From: Streptomyces dengpaensis
GTDB taxonomy: Bacteria; Actinomycetota; Actinomycetes; Streptomycetales; Streptomycetaceae
Reading direction: 5' to 3'
Length of the DNA stretch: 64,000 nucleotides
NCBI RefSeq assembly: GCF_002946835.1
Contig: NZ_CP026652.1
Coordinates: 5,518,001 to 5,582,000, forward strand
Position numbers and translations under genes: made by a program. This document shows positions 53,317-63,419 of the stretch, in pieces (the stretch's first letter is position 1; each line of letters starts with the position of its first letter). The notes under the pieces are model-generated. The model saw nothing but the letters and a program-made list of their open reading frames with translations, was not told where the DNA came from and ran no database searches.

Positions 53317-55192
53317 AGCCGTACCCGATCGGATACAGCACCTGCGCCGGGTCGTCCGCCCGTTGCACCGGCACCGGCAGTGTGCCGCGCGGGTTCACCC
53401 GGCCGGCGATCACCCGGGCGGCGGCGCGCAGTTCCACGTCCGTCCAGGAGTACGAGGCCACGTAGGCACCCACGCCGGGGAACCGGGCGACGTCGTACGG
53501 GTTCCTGATGGCGATCGCGACCACCGGGACGCCGGTGGCGACGAGTTGCTCGACGAGGGTCTTCTGGGAACTGGTCGCCGACACGTTGTACGTCCCGACG
53601 ACGACGGCGTCCGCGTCCTCAGCCGCCGCGACCGCCTTGGCGATCGTCGCCGCCGAGGGCGTGATGCCGGTGGACAGGGCGGTGGCGGTGAAGCCGAGTT
53701 CGGTGAGGGCGGCGGCGAGGACGGTGGTGGGCGGCCCGTCGGAGAGTGAGGGGGAGGCGGGGTCGGCGCCCACGACCAGCAGCTTCGGGGTGCGCCGGCG
53801 GGACAGCGGAAGCAGGCCCTCCTTGTTGACCAGCAGGGTCGTCGTGCCCTCCGCGATCCGGTCGGCCGCCCGGAGGTGCGCCGGGGTGCCGACCGCGCGG
53901 TCGACGCCGTCGTCGGTGACGTACGGGTCGGTCAGCAGCCCGAGCTTGGACTTGAGGCGCAGGACACGCAGGATCGACTCGTCGAGGCGGGCCTCGGTCA
54001 GCTCACCGCCGCGTACGGCGTTCAGGACCGCGTTCCACGCGATGTCCAGGGAGGGCGGGTTGAGGAGCTGGTCGACACCTGCCTTGAGCGCGAGGACGGG
54101 GACGCGGTCGTCGCCGTACTTCGTCCGTACGCCCTCCATACCGAGCGAGTCCGTCACCACGACACCGTCGTAACCGAGTTCCTCGCGCAGGATGCCGGTG
54201 AGGATCGGGCGCGAGAGGGTGGCCGGGTCGCCGGCCGGGTCGAGTGCCGGGACCATGATGTGCGCGGTCATGATCGAGTCGATGCCGGCGCGGATGGCGG
54301 CCCGGAAGGGCGTGGCGTCGAGCTCCGACCACAGTTCGCGGCTGTGGGTGATGACGGGGAAGCCGTAGTGGCTGTCGACGGCGGTGTCGCCGTGGCCGGG
54401 GAAGTGCTTGGCGGTGGCCGCGACGCCGGATCCCTGATACCCCTTCACCTCGGCCGCGACCAGACCGGCCACCGCGTCCGGGTCGGCGCCGAAGGAGCGT
54501 ACGCCGATGACCGGGTTGGCCGGGTTGACGTTCACGTCGGCGACGGGGGAGTAGTCCTGGCGGATGCCGATGGCGCGCAGTTCGGCACCGGCGATACGGC
54601 CGAGGGTGCGGGCGTCGGACCGCGAACCGCCCGCGCCGATGGCCATCGCGCCCGGGAACAGCGTCGCGGGCTTGCCCACGCGTGCCACTATCCCGTGCTC
54701 CTGGTCGGTGGAGACGAGAACGGGCAGCCCGCGCGGCTGGTCGAGGGACGCCTTCTGGATCCCGTTGGAGAGATCCGCTGTCTGATGGGGGTTCCGGGTG
54801 TTGTGCGCCCAGGCGAAGTAGATGATCCCGCCGACCCGGTACTTGGCGATCAGCTCGGCGGCCGTGCGGACGCCGATCTCCTTGAGGTTGGCGTCGATGT
54901 CGGCCTGGTCGGGCGCGGTGGCGGAGTGGCCGTACACGCGCATCACGAAGAGCTGGCCGACCTTCTCCTCCAGCGTCATACGGGAGATGAGGGCGCGGAG
55001 TTTGTTGTCGTCGTGGGGACGGGTGCCTTCGGCGTACGCGGAGGTGCCGGTGGCGAGTGCGGCGGTGACGCCCGCGGTGGCGGCGAGAACCGTACGCCGG
55101 GACGGAGTCGGCGAAGTCACCGGTGATGTCGGTGTCGCCGGTCTGTCCGGTCTGGCGGTGTTTCCTGTGTTTCCCGTGCTGGAGTCGCGCAC
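53306..55192 (-). CDS. Secreted GH3 family beta-N-acetylhexosaminidase/glucosidase
   Basis: A 628-residue exported GH3 enzyme. A twin-arginine signal is visible (SRRTVLAATAGVTAALATGTSAYA), preceded by an unusual low-complexity stretch of Gly, Asn, Thr and Pro. The GH3 N domain carries DQEHGIVARV, the NagZ-type motif AKHFPGHGDTAVDSH with the His/Asp acid-base dyad, and the nucleophile Asp in VVTDSLGMEGV. A C-terminal GH3_C domain follows (LLVVGADPASPSLSDGPPTTVL). The KHFPGHGDT pattern favours beta-N-acetylglucosaminidase. GTG 55192 has AAGGAG upstream; the longer frame would bury the signal peptide. Confidence 0.92.
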   Translation of the reverse strand: MRDSSTGNTGNTARPDRPATPTSPVTSPTPSRRTVLAATAGVTAALATGTSAYAEGTRPHDDNKLRALISRMTLEEKVGQLFVMRVYGHSATAPDQADIDANLKEIGVRTAAELIAKYRVGGIIYFAWAHNTRNPHQTADLSNGIQKASLDQPRGLPVLVSTDQEHGIVARVGKPATLFPGAMAIGAGGSRSDARTLGRIAGAELRAIGIRQDYSPVADVNVNPANPVIGVRSFGADPDAVAGLVAAEVKGYQGSGVAATAKHFPGHGDTAVDSHYGFPVITHSRELWSELDATPFRAAIRAGIDSIMTAHIMVPALDPAGDPATLSRPILTGILREELGYDGVVVTDSLGMEGVRTKYGDDRVPVLALKAGVDQLLNPPSLDIAWNAVLNAVRGGELTEARLDESILRVLRLKSKLGLLTDPYVTDDGVDRAVGTPAHLRAADRIAEGTTTLLVNKEGLLPLSRRRTPKLLVVGADPASPSLSDGPPTTVLAAALTELGFTATALSTGITPSAATIAKAVAAAEDADAVVVGTYNVSATSSQKTLVEQLVATGVPVVAIAIRNPYDVARFPGVGAYVASYSWTDVELRAAARVIAGRVNPRGTLPVPVQRADDPAQVLYPIGYGLTY

Positions 55193-55213
55193 GTGCGCTC
55201 CTTCCCTGGTGAA

Positions 55214-55255
55214 GGAAACTTCCGAGGAGTCACGAATATCCAGGAAGTTTCTTCC
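55214..55255. promoter_or_regulatory. Candidate operator pair upstream of the GH3 gene
   Basis: GGAAACTTCC (55214-55223) and GGAAGTTTCTTCC (55243-55255) form two inverted near-palindromes of the GGAARYTTCC type. They lie 22-63 bp upstream of the GH3 start. Such boxes resemble those of ROK-family sugar repressors (for example the chitosanase repressor CsnR), but no regulator can be assigned. Confidence 0.5.
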
Positions 55256-55479
55256 AGTCAAGGGTGTGCACAGTAACCCGGGTCGGGGCCGTCACCGGCG
55301 CAGTTGGAGGGGGGCGCGCCGGTGACGGCATGCTGCCGGCCGCAGGCGGCGGAGAGGGTGGTCAGCGATCGCAGCCAGCAGCGAGGCCGACACCGCACTG
55401 CGGAGACTCATCCGGCAGCTTGCGGATTGGACGAAGGGGGAGGGGGCCGGGTTCCCCGGATCCGGAAGTTGGGGCGGGG

Positions 55480-55635
55480 GTGCCGGATGGGGTTGGATGC
55501 GAGCCGATCAGCCCTCTGCGCTGGGGAGCGGCAGCCCTGCTGGTGGGAGGGGTGGCGCTGACGTCACTGGCGCCGTCGAAGAAGGCCGACAAGGCGGGCG
55601 TTCCATCGAGGGAACAGGTCAGTGAGCCGGCATGA
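55480..55635 (+). pseudogene. Possible C-terminal fragment of a membrane transporter
   Basis: The frame ending at the TGA of 55633-55635 reads EPISPLRWGAAALLVGG, then VALTSLAPSKKADKAG. This looks like the last helix and tail of an EamA/DMT-type permease. No start or earlier helices precede it in any frame; upstream sequence reads as Gly/Pro-rich non-coding. The gap 55262-55657 holds nothing else I can support. Treat it as a weak relic. Confidence 0.3.
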
Positions 55636-55657
55636 GGAGGGCATGACCGAGAGCGCG

Positions 55658-57313
<1,656 letters not shown>

Positions 57314-57346
57314 AGCGTCCTCCTCGTGTCAGTGGTGGGTACCGGG

Positions 57347-58459
57347 TCAGGCGATCCGGGCCGCGAGTTCCGCGGCCTCCTCGGCGCAGCCCCAGGAGAG
57401 GGTGAAACCGGAGCCGCCGTGGCCGTAGTTGTGCACGATCCGGGTGCCGAACTCGGTCTCCAGGCGGACGTTCCCCTTGCGTGCCGGGCGGACTCCGACG
57501 CGTACCGGGTCGGGGAGAGGGATGGCGTCGCGGAGCATCGGGAGGAACTCCGAGCAGCGGCGGACCATCGCCCGTACCGGCTCGTGGCGGTAGGCCAGGT
57601 CGATGGACCACTCGCCCTCCTCGACGAGTCCGCCGAGCACGAGCGTGGTGTCGTTGCGCGGGACGACGAAGACCATGTTCTGGCCGGGGTGCGCGTCGTC
57701 GTGGGCCATCAGGTGCGCGGTGGTGATGCGGGGGAACATGCGGTCGTCGTTGCGTACGTGGAAGAGGGCGCCGCGCAGTGGGTACATCGAGGCGTCGGGG
57801 GACAGGAACATCGCCCCCAGGCCGGCGCAGTTGACGATGACGTCGGCGTCGTACCGGCGCAGCAGGTCCTGTTCGTGTGTCACCAACCCGGAGTCGATCA
57901 TGCCCTGGACGAGGGTGGCCCCGGCGGTGAGCACCCGGGCCAGCAGCCAGTCCATGTACGCCTCGGTGTCGATCACCGGTGCGAGATGGGTGTAGGCGTC
58001 GACTGCCTTCGCGCCCTCCCCCAGGCGGTTCTCGGTGATCAGGGCGGCGTCGTGGCGGAAGCCCGGCAGGTGGCTCAGCTCCCGCATCTTGGCCAGTTCG
58101 CGCGGGACTTCGGCCACGGGGCGGCGGAAATAGGAGACGGCGGGGCGGAGGCGTACTCCGGTGGCCGGGTCCCCGCTCAGCTCCGTGAAGGCGCGGTAGG
58201 AGACCATGCACCACTCCTTGGAGCGCTTCAGGGAGATCGTGTCCTGGTGGTGTCCGCACACGGCCGGCGGCCACTCCCACAGGGCGCCGGCGACGGCGGA
58301 GACGATGTCGGGGGAGAGTTTGTCGGCGACGACGGTGACCGCGAGGCCCCTGCGCCGCAGACACAGTGCCGTGGTCAGCCCGCTGACCCCGGCGCCGATC
58401 ACCAGGGCCCGGCTCCCGCCTTCGGTTCGTCGGGACGCGGACAGCACGCTCATGTTCAT
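57347..58459 (-). CDS. D-amino-acid oxidase (DAAO family)
   Basis: A 370-residue FAD-dependent oxidase that converts D-amino acids to keto acids, ammonia and H2O2. The FAD motif is ALVIGAGVSGLTTALCLRRRGL. FVVPRNDTTLVLGGL, the catalytic-site region RPARKGNVRLE, and HNYGHGGSGFTLSWGCA are characteristic. ATG 58459 has GGAAGG upstream. It is transcribed with the acyl-CoA synthetase 33 bp downstream. A CdaR/PucR-type regulator lies upstream in the same direction. No peroxisomal or secretion signal is present. Confidence 0.92.
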   Translation of the reverse strand: MNMSVLSASRRTEGGSRALVIGAGVSGLTTALCLRRRGLAVTVVADKLSPDIVSAVAGALWEWPPAVCGHHQDTISLKRSKEWCMVSYRAFTELSGDPATGVRLRPAVSYFRRPVAEVPRELAKMRELSHLPGFRHDAALITENRLGEGAKAVDAYTHLAPVIDTEAYMDWLLARVLTAGATLVQGMIDSGLVTHEQDLLRRYDADVIVNCAGLGAMFLSPDASMYPLRGALFHVRNDDRMFPRITTAHLMAHDDAHPGQNMVFVVPRNDTTLVLGGLVEEGEWSIDLAYRHEPVRAMVRRCSEFLPMLRDAIPLPDPVRVGVRPARKGNVRLETEFGTRIVHNYGHGGSGFTLSWGCAEEAAELAARIA

Positions 58460-58644
58460 GTTCACCTTCCGGGGGCCGTACGAGGCCTGGTGGATTCCGG
58501 GAATTGCGAGAATTGCGGGGATTCCCGGGGATTCACAGGGGGGTTTCGAGGGGTGTGTTCGGAAGGTAGGCGGAGCGTACGGGGTGCGCGCTGGGCAGGC
58601 GCACAGGGTCCGGCGACATCGGTTGTACCAACTCCCAGCGAGAA
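58460..58644. promoter_or_regulatory. Promoter region of the D-amino-acid oxidase gene
   Basis: A 185-bp gap with a short run of GGGAATTGCG/GAATTGCGGGGATTCCCGG-type repeats near 58498-58535. The repeats form a weak dyad (GGGAAT...ATTCCC) that could be an operator. No regulator is proven. Confidence 0.4.
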
Positions 58645-59883
58645 TCACGGAGTTGGCACGCGGTTGATCAGAGCGGCCCACTCCGGCCGCGCCTCGGGCA
58701 GGTGCTGGAGGGTGAGCAGCCCGAGATAGCAGGTGAGCAGGAACCTGTGGTCCTCCAGGGACCGCCCGCTCAGGCTCTCGATGCGCCGAAGGCGGTTGAG
58801 GATGGTGTTCCGGTGGCAGAACAGCAGCTCCGCGGAGCGCGCCGCGGAGCGGCCGTTGTGGTACCAGACGGCCAGCGTCTGCAGCAGGACGTCCCGTTCC
58901 TCCGCCGGGAGGTCGAGCAGCGGTCCGAGCGCCTGCCGGGCCAGCCGGGTCGCCAGCCCCGGACTGGAGATGACCAGCGCCTCCGGGAGCCGCTCCTCGA
59001 TCCACGCCACCTCGGCGCTCTGCCGCGGCAGGGTCCGCAGCGCGATCTCCGCCATGCGGTGGGCCTCCGGCACCTCGTGCAGCGCCTCGAAGGGGCCCGA
59101 GACGCCGACCCGGCCGACCGGGTTGCGGCGCAGCGCGGCGATCAGCCGGGACACCGGAGCGTTGCCCAGGGCCAGCAGGCCGATCTCACGGTCCCCCCGG
59201 ATGCGCCAGGCCGCGCTGTACGAGTAGGCCGCGCACGCGTCCTGGGCGGCGCTGAAGGTGTGGTGGGCGGCGATGTCGAAGGGCGCGACGACGAACGCGT
59301 ACGGCCCCGGGGACGGCAGGCCGAGCACGGACAGTGCCTCGGCGGCGGTCTCGGGGTCACCGCCCCGCCCCTCCAGCAGTGCGTCGAACGTGGCCTGTTG
59401 GCGCTGTGCGTCGCGCGCCCGCAGTTCGGCCTCCGTCTGCCGGTAGCCGGCCACGACGGCCTCCGAGTGACGGTCCATCACCTTCATGACGGCGCTGGTC
59501 ACTTCGAGGAAGGCGGCCAGCCCCTCGTACGGTGTGCCGCGGATCTCGGCCAGCAGGGCGTTCAGGATCGGCTGGGTCGCCAGCCGGTAGGCGCGCAGGA
59601 CGGCTTCGAGCGGGACGCCCTGCTGTGCCCGGCGGCGGCCCGTGGTGCGGGCGACCGCCAGTTCCTCGTCCGCCGGCCGCTTGGTGCCGGCCAGCGCTTC
59701 GAGGATCTGCCGGGCGTTGTTCCCCACGGACTGGCTGAGCACGTCCTGCGGTACGGCGCCCGCGGACTGGTACATGGCCTCCCGGGCCACGATCAGTCCG
59801 ACGATCCGCCGGGTGAGTTCGGGGAGTTGGTCGAGTACGCGCCTGGCTGCGGCCGTGAGCACGGCCTGGGAATCGGCGGGCAT
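58645..59883 (-). CDS. CdaR/PucR-type helix-turn-helix regulator
   Basis: A 412-residue regulator. The N-terminal RsbRD-like helical domain covers about residues 10-165 (LTRRIVGLIVAREAMYQS; LRAYRLATQPILNALLAEI). A GGDEF-like fold of the CdaR group follows. The C-terminal HTH_30 domain carries TLAVWYHNGRSAARSAELLFCHRNTILNRLRRIE. ATG 59883 is the likely start, without a strong ribosome site. It is 185 bp upstream of the D-amino-acid oxidase and oriented toward it; control of the oxidase and synthetase genes is a plausible inference. Confidence 0.87.
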   Translation of the reverse strand: MPADSQAVLTAAARRVLDQLPELTRRIVGLIVAREAMYQSAGAVPQDVLSQSVGNNARQILEALAGTKRPADEELAVARTTGRRRAQQGVPLEAVLRAYRLATQPILNALLAEIRGTPYEGLAAFLEVTSAVMKVMDRHSEAVVAGYRQTEAELRARDAQRQQATFDALLEGRGGDPETAAEALSVLGLPSPGPYAFVVAPFDIAAHHTFSAAQDACAAYSYSAAWRIRGDREIGLLALGNAPVSRLIAALRRNPVGRVGVSGPFEALHEVPEAHRMAEIALRTLPRQSAEVAWIEERLPEALVISSPGLATRLARQALGPLLDLPAEERDVLLQTLAVWYHNGRSAARSAELLFCHRNTILNRLRRIESLSGRSLEDHRFLLTCYLGLLTLQHLPEARPEWAALINRVPTP

Positions 59884-60207
59884 AGGCCCGGAGGGTAGCG
59901 AAGCATGTCGAATGCGTGAACGCCGTGAAACCGACGTGACGCGTCTGACGGAGCGGCTGTGCCTCGGGTCACTGGGTGAAGGTGAATTCCAGACGAACGA
60001 AAAGGGAACGCCCCCTGCACAACCGATGGCCCCGCACGCTGTGCGGCTGACCAGCGCCGGGCAGTGACCGCCTCAGTACGTTGACCCGGTACCCCCAACT
60101 CCCCTCCCCTCCCCCCACCTCTCCTCTCCTCCCCTCCCCTCAGCTCCCTTCCTCCCTCGTGTACTTCCCCCTGTTCCCTTCCCCTGTGTATTCGATCCGT
60201 CAGGAGG
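59884..60207. other. Non-coding region with a 67-nt pyrimidine tract
   Basis: This divergent gap of about 330 bp contains a CT-rich tract at 60092-60158 (only five purines on the plus strand), 50 bp upstream of the DUF6328 start region. TTGACC at 60081 could be a -35 element, but no matching -10 follows at the usual distance. I see no gene. Confidence 0.6.
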
Positions 60208-60267
60208 CGAACCCCATGGCGAATCCCATGGCGAACACCGTCGTGAACCCCATCGAGAACCCCATGG
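60208..60267 (+). repeat. Five in-frame 12-bp tandem units across the start codon
   Basis: Units at 60208 (CGAACCCCATGG), 60220 (CGAATCCCATGG), 60232 (degenerate CGAACACCGTCG), 60244 (TGAACCCCATCG) and 60256 (AGAACCCCATGG). They encode four-residue repeats such as NPMA/NPME and supply several potential ATG starts (60216, 60228, 60264). AGGAGG lies at 60203-60208, so only the first ATGs are well placed. Confidence 0.88.
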
Positions 60268-60785
60268 AGAACACCCAGCACCGCCCTCTGCTCGACGTCC
60301 CGGCCCTGCCCGCGCACCAGGAGTCCCGGGTGCAGCGGCTCGACCGGGCGTACGCGGAGATCCTCCAGGAGGTGCGCATCGCCCAGTGCGGGATCCAGAT
60401 CCTCTTCGCGTCGCTGCTCTACCTCGGGGTGACTCCGGCGTTCACCGGGAGCACGTTCCTCGAGCGGTGCGTCTACTGTGTGTCGCTCGCCTGCTCGATC
60501 GGGGCGGCCGGCACGCTGCTGGCGCCCGCCGCCCTGCACCGCTTCATGTGTGGGCACCGCCTGAAGGGCGAACTCGTCACCTCCGCCCACCGCTGTCTGG
60601 TCGCGGGCCTGACCTTCCTGGCGCTGGCCATCAGCTCGGCGCTCATGCTGATCCTGGAACTGGCGCTCGGCGCCTTCGCGGCCGTCGTCGGCGGGGGCGC
60701 CGCGCTGGCCTGGTTCGTCCTGCTCTGGGGCCTGGGCCCGCTCCGCGCCCGTAACCGCGCCGACGCGGCCCGGCTGGCCGCCTGA
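60216..60785 (+). CDS. DUF6328 family membrane protein
   Basis: A 189-residue protein. An unusual Asn/Pro/Met-rich N-terminal repeat (about 20 residues) precedes a conserved core with DRAYAEILQEVRIAQCGIQILFASLLYLG. Four membrane helices follow (GIQILFASLLYLGV, CVSLACSIGAAGTLLAPAAL, CLVAGLTFLALAISSALMLI, AAVVGGGAALAWFVLLWGLG). The core matches DUF6328. ATG 60216 fits AGGAGG eight bases upstream; ATG 60228 is an alternative. Function unknown. It is divergent from the CdaR/PucR-type regulator. Confidence 0.82.
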   Translation: MANPMANTVVNPIENPMENTQHRPLLDVPALPAHQESRVQRLDRAYAEILQEVRIAQCGIQILFASLLYLGVTPAFTGSTFLERCVYCVSLACSIGAAGTLLAPAALHRFMCGHRLKGELVTSAHRCLVAGLTFLALAISSALMLILELALGAFAAVVGGGAALAWFVLLWGLGPLRARNRADAARLAA

Positions 60786-60877
60786 TCAACTCGGTGGCGG
60801 AGACCCGCAGTTGGCCGCGCACGTCGGCGAGCGACGGGTCTCCGAGCCCGTCCGCACGGCCGTGAAGGCCGGCTTCG

Positions 60878-61813
60878 TCAGTCCTCCCGTGCGCCGTGCA
60901 GGTCCACGCGCCAGTCCTGGCCGACGAGGTCCGCGCCGAACGAGCGGTGCGGTTTCTCGGAGACGAGGACGAAGCCATGGCGCTGGTAGATGCGGCGGGC
61001 GGCGGTCAGGACGTCGTTGGTCCACAGGACGAGTTCCCGATAGCCGACGCCGCGCGCGAAGTCGACGACGGAGGCGACCAGCCGGTCGCCGATGCCCAGC
61101 CCGCGCGCGTCCGGCTCGACGAGGAGCAGACGGAGCCGGGCGGTGCCGGGGACATCGTCCCGTACGCACATCACGGATCCCACGGGCCGCCCGTCGAGCT
61201 CGGCGATCCACACCCGCTCCAGATGCGGATCGTGATCCTCGGCGAAGTCGGCGACGATCCTCGCGACCAGGCCCTCGTAGTCGGTGTTCCACCCGTACTC
61301 GGCCGCGTACAGCGCGGCGTTGCGCTGCACGATCCAGCCGAGGTCACCGGGGCCGGGCTCGCGCAGCACGACGTCCTCGGGGCGCGGGGACCGGCGCTCA
61401 CTGAGGATCGTCCGCACCGTGTGCATCGCCTCCGCGAGCCGCTTCCGCTCGGCGGGGGCCACGGAGGCGAGCAGCGAACCCACGGTGTCCCGCGCACGCT
61501 CGTCGAGCAGGTCGGCGGCGTCCCGGCCCCGCGCGGTGAGCGTGATCCGGCGGCGGCGCGGGTCCTTCTCGGACGGGCCCCGCTCGACCAGACCGTCCTG
61601 CTCGAACTTGTTGAGGATGCGGCTCAAGTACCCCGAGTCCAGGGAGAGTTCGGTGCGCAGGTCCACCGCGTCCGTACGCGGGGAGTGCGCGAGCTCATAG
61701 AGCACGCGGGACTCGGTGAGGGTGTAGGGGGCGTAGAGGTGCCGGCCGTAGTCGAGCGCGCCGATCATGTTCGTATAGAAGCGGTTGAAGGAGCGGATGT
61801 CCTGGACGGTCAT
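60878..61813 (-). CDS. MarR regulator fused to a GNAT acetyltransferase
   Basis: A 311-residue two-domain protein. Residues 1-145 form a MarR winged helix (LTESRVLYELAH; LDSGYLSRILNKFEQDGLVERGPSEKDPRRRRITLT). Residues 155-305 form an N-acetyltransferase domain (VWIAELDGRPVGSVM; LRLLLVEPDARGLGIGDRLV with the acetyl-CoA loop; IYQRHGFVLVSEKPHR). The fusion is known in several actinobacteria and is annotated there as a helix-turn-helix/GNAT protein. Its substrate is unknown. It could sense a small molecule that it also acetylates. Confidence 0.9.
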   Translation of the reverse strand: MTVQDIRSFNRFYTNMIGALDYGRHLYAPYTLTESRVLYELAHSPRTDAVDLRTELSLDSGYLSRILNKFEQDGLVERGPSEKDPRRRRITLTARGRDAADLLDERARDTVGSLLASVAPAERKRLAEAMHTVRTILSERRSPRPEDVVLREPGPGDLGWIVQRNAALYAAEYGWNTDYEGLVARIVADFAEDHDPHLERVWIAELDGRPVGSVMCVRDDVPGTARLRLLLVEPDARGLGIGDRLVASVVDFARGVGYRELVLWTNDVLTAARRIYQRHGFVLVSEKPHRSFGADLVGQDWRVDLHGARED

Positions 61814-62076
61814 GATGGCCCCGGATGGTTGACGCAGTCAGAGATATCGCTCCTCCGAGGATAGAGCGGACCTTCGCGCCCCGCCTATCCCTCGTGGCTG
61901 ACCGGTGGACGCACCCCTGCCCGCCCGCGGCGGCGGGGGCGACGGGGGCGGGGCAACGGCGAGGGGGGTGGCGGGGGTCGCGGAGGCGGGCTCGAACGTG
62001 CGCGGCACACCGGCGCCGTGAAGGGCGGCCCCCGCACCGACGCCGCCGGCCGGTTGCCGTTCGGGCGACGGCGGGT
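61814..62076. other. GC-rich gap between the MarR-GNAT and LacI genes
   Basis: The 263-bp gap contains the promoter of the MarR-GNAT gene near 61814-61860 and a G/C-monotonous stretch near 61920-61990 downstream of the LacI gene. No coding frame has support. No clear terminator hairpin was seen. Confidence 0.4.
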
Positions 62077-63126
62077 TCACACCCGCGGCGCCCCCGTGGA
62101 CCCCCGCACCATCAACTCCCCCCGCACCGTGGCGATCCCACCCGGCGGCGGCTCTTCGCGACCCATGGCGATCCGCCCGGCGCGGGCGCCTGCCTCGGAG
62201 AGAGGGAGCCGCACGGTGGTGAGGGCAGGCACCGCGTCGATGCTGAAGGGCAGGTCGTCGAACCCGGCTACGGACACGTCGTCGGGGATGCGCAGCCCGG
62301 AGTCCCGCAGGGCGGCGCACGCGCCGAGTGCCACCGTGTCGTTCGCGGCGACGACGGCCGTCAACGACGGGTCGCGGCGCAGGAGTTCGAGCGTGGTCTC
62401 GTAGCCGGAACGGCGGTCGTAGCGGCCGTGCACCGTCCACCGCGGATCGTCGTCGATCCCGTGCGCGGCCAGTGCGGCGCGGTGGCCTTCCAGACGGTGC
62501 CGCGTCGTCGTCCGCTCCTCGGGCCCCGCGATGTAACCGAGCCGCCGGTGCCCGAGCCCGATCAGGTGCTCGGTGAGCTGCCGTCCGCCGCCGCGGTTGT
62601 CGAAGGTGAGCGCGATCGCCTCGGCGGCCTCGGGCGCGGGCGGGCGCCCGCACAGGACGACCCGGGTCCCCGCCTCGGCCAGCTTGCGCAGCTTCGCGGC
62701 GACGGCAGAGGCGTGCGCGTTGTCCTCGACGGCGCCTCCGGTGAGGACGACCGCGGCGGCGCGCTGGCGCTGGAGGAGCGTGAGGTAGGTGAGTTCGCGC
62801 TCCGGGGAGCCGCCGGTGTTGCACACGACTCCGAGCCGTTCCCCGCCCGCGCGGCCCCCGGGGCCGCCGATCTCCGACTGGATCGCGGCCGCCATGATTC
62901 CGAAGAACGGGTCGGCGATGTCGTTGACGAGGATGCCGACTAGGTCGGACGTCGCCGCGGCAAGTGAGCTCGCCGGGCCGTTCAGGACGTAGTCCAACTC
63001 GTCCACGGCCCGCAGCACCCGCTCACGGGTGGAGGCGGCCACGGGGTAGTTCCCGTTCAGCACGCGCGACACCGTCGCGGGCGAGACCTGGGCACGCGCC
63101 GCCACGTCCGCCAGGGTCACGGTCAT
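62077..63126 (-). CDS. LacI family regulator
   Basis: A 349-residue sugar-responsive repressor. The helix-turn-helix is TLADVAARAQVSPATVSRVLNG with the hinge DELDYVLNGPASSLA. The ligand domain includes VGILVNDIADPFFG, DNRGGGRQLTEHLIGLGHRRLGYIAG and VSVAGFDDLPFSIDAVPALTTV. ATG 63126 has GGAGG nine bases upstream. It is divergent from a Gfo/Idh/MocA oxidoreductase, with candidate operators in between. The ligand is unknown. Confidence 0.93.
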   Translation of the reverse strand: MTVTLADVAARAQVSPATVSRVLNGNYPVAASTRERVLRAVDELDYVLNGPASSLAAATSDLVGILVNDIADPFFGIMAAAIQSEIGGPGGRAGGERLGVVCNTGGSPERELTYLTLLQRQRAAAVVLTGGAVEDNAHASAVAAKLRKLAEAGTRVVLCGRPPAPEAAEAIALTFDNRGGGRQLTEHLIGLGHRRLGYIAGPEERTTTRHRLEGHRAALAAHGIDDDPRWTVHGRYDRRSGYETTLELLRRDPSLTAVVAANDTVALGACAALRDSGLRIPDDVSVAGFDDLPFSIDAVPALTTVRLPLSEAGARAGRIAMGREEPPPGGIATVRGELMVRGSTGAPRV

Positions 63127-63256
63127 CTCGTCGTCCTCCGGTCACGGTCACGCATCTCGTCGCACCTCGTCGTACCTCGCACGGACCATCTCCCCAGGGG
63201 CCCCGCCCCCGCAGGCCCGCGCCACGCCCGTGCAGACCATACGGCCATCAGCCCCC

Positions 63257-63346
63257 GTTGTTCGCCCCCTCGAACAACTCGTCATCGTCACGGTCTTGTC
63301 CGACAGCTGATCAGAGGCTAGTTTCTTGCGCATAGAAAGCGCTTGC
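63257..63346. promoter_or_regulatory. Candidate operators between the LacI and oxidoreductase genes
   Basis: Two elements lie in the divergent gap: GTTGTTCG-(CCCCCT)-CGAACAAC at 63257-63278, a perfect dyad with a 6-bp spacer, and GAAAGCGCTTGC at 63335-63346, the CG-centred palindrome typical of LacI proteins. Binding by the neighbouring LacI regulator is inferred. The second is about 75 bp upstream of the oxidoreductase. Confidence 0.6.
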
Positions 63347-63419
63347 CGTCACGCTCGCCAGTGGAGCCAGAGCCCGGTGGAGCACACGCGGCGCGCACCC
63401 CGCGTACGGAGGGAATGAC

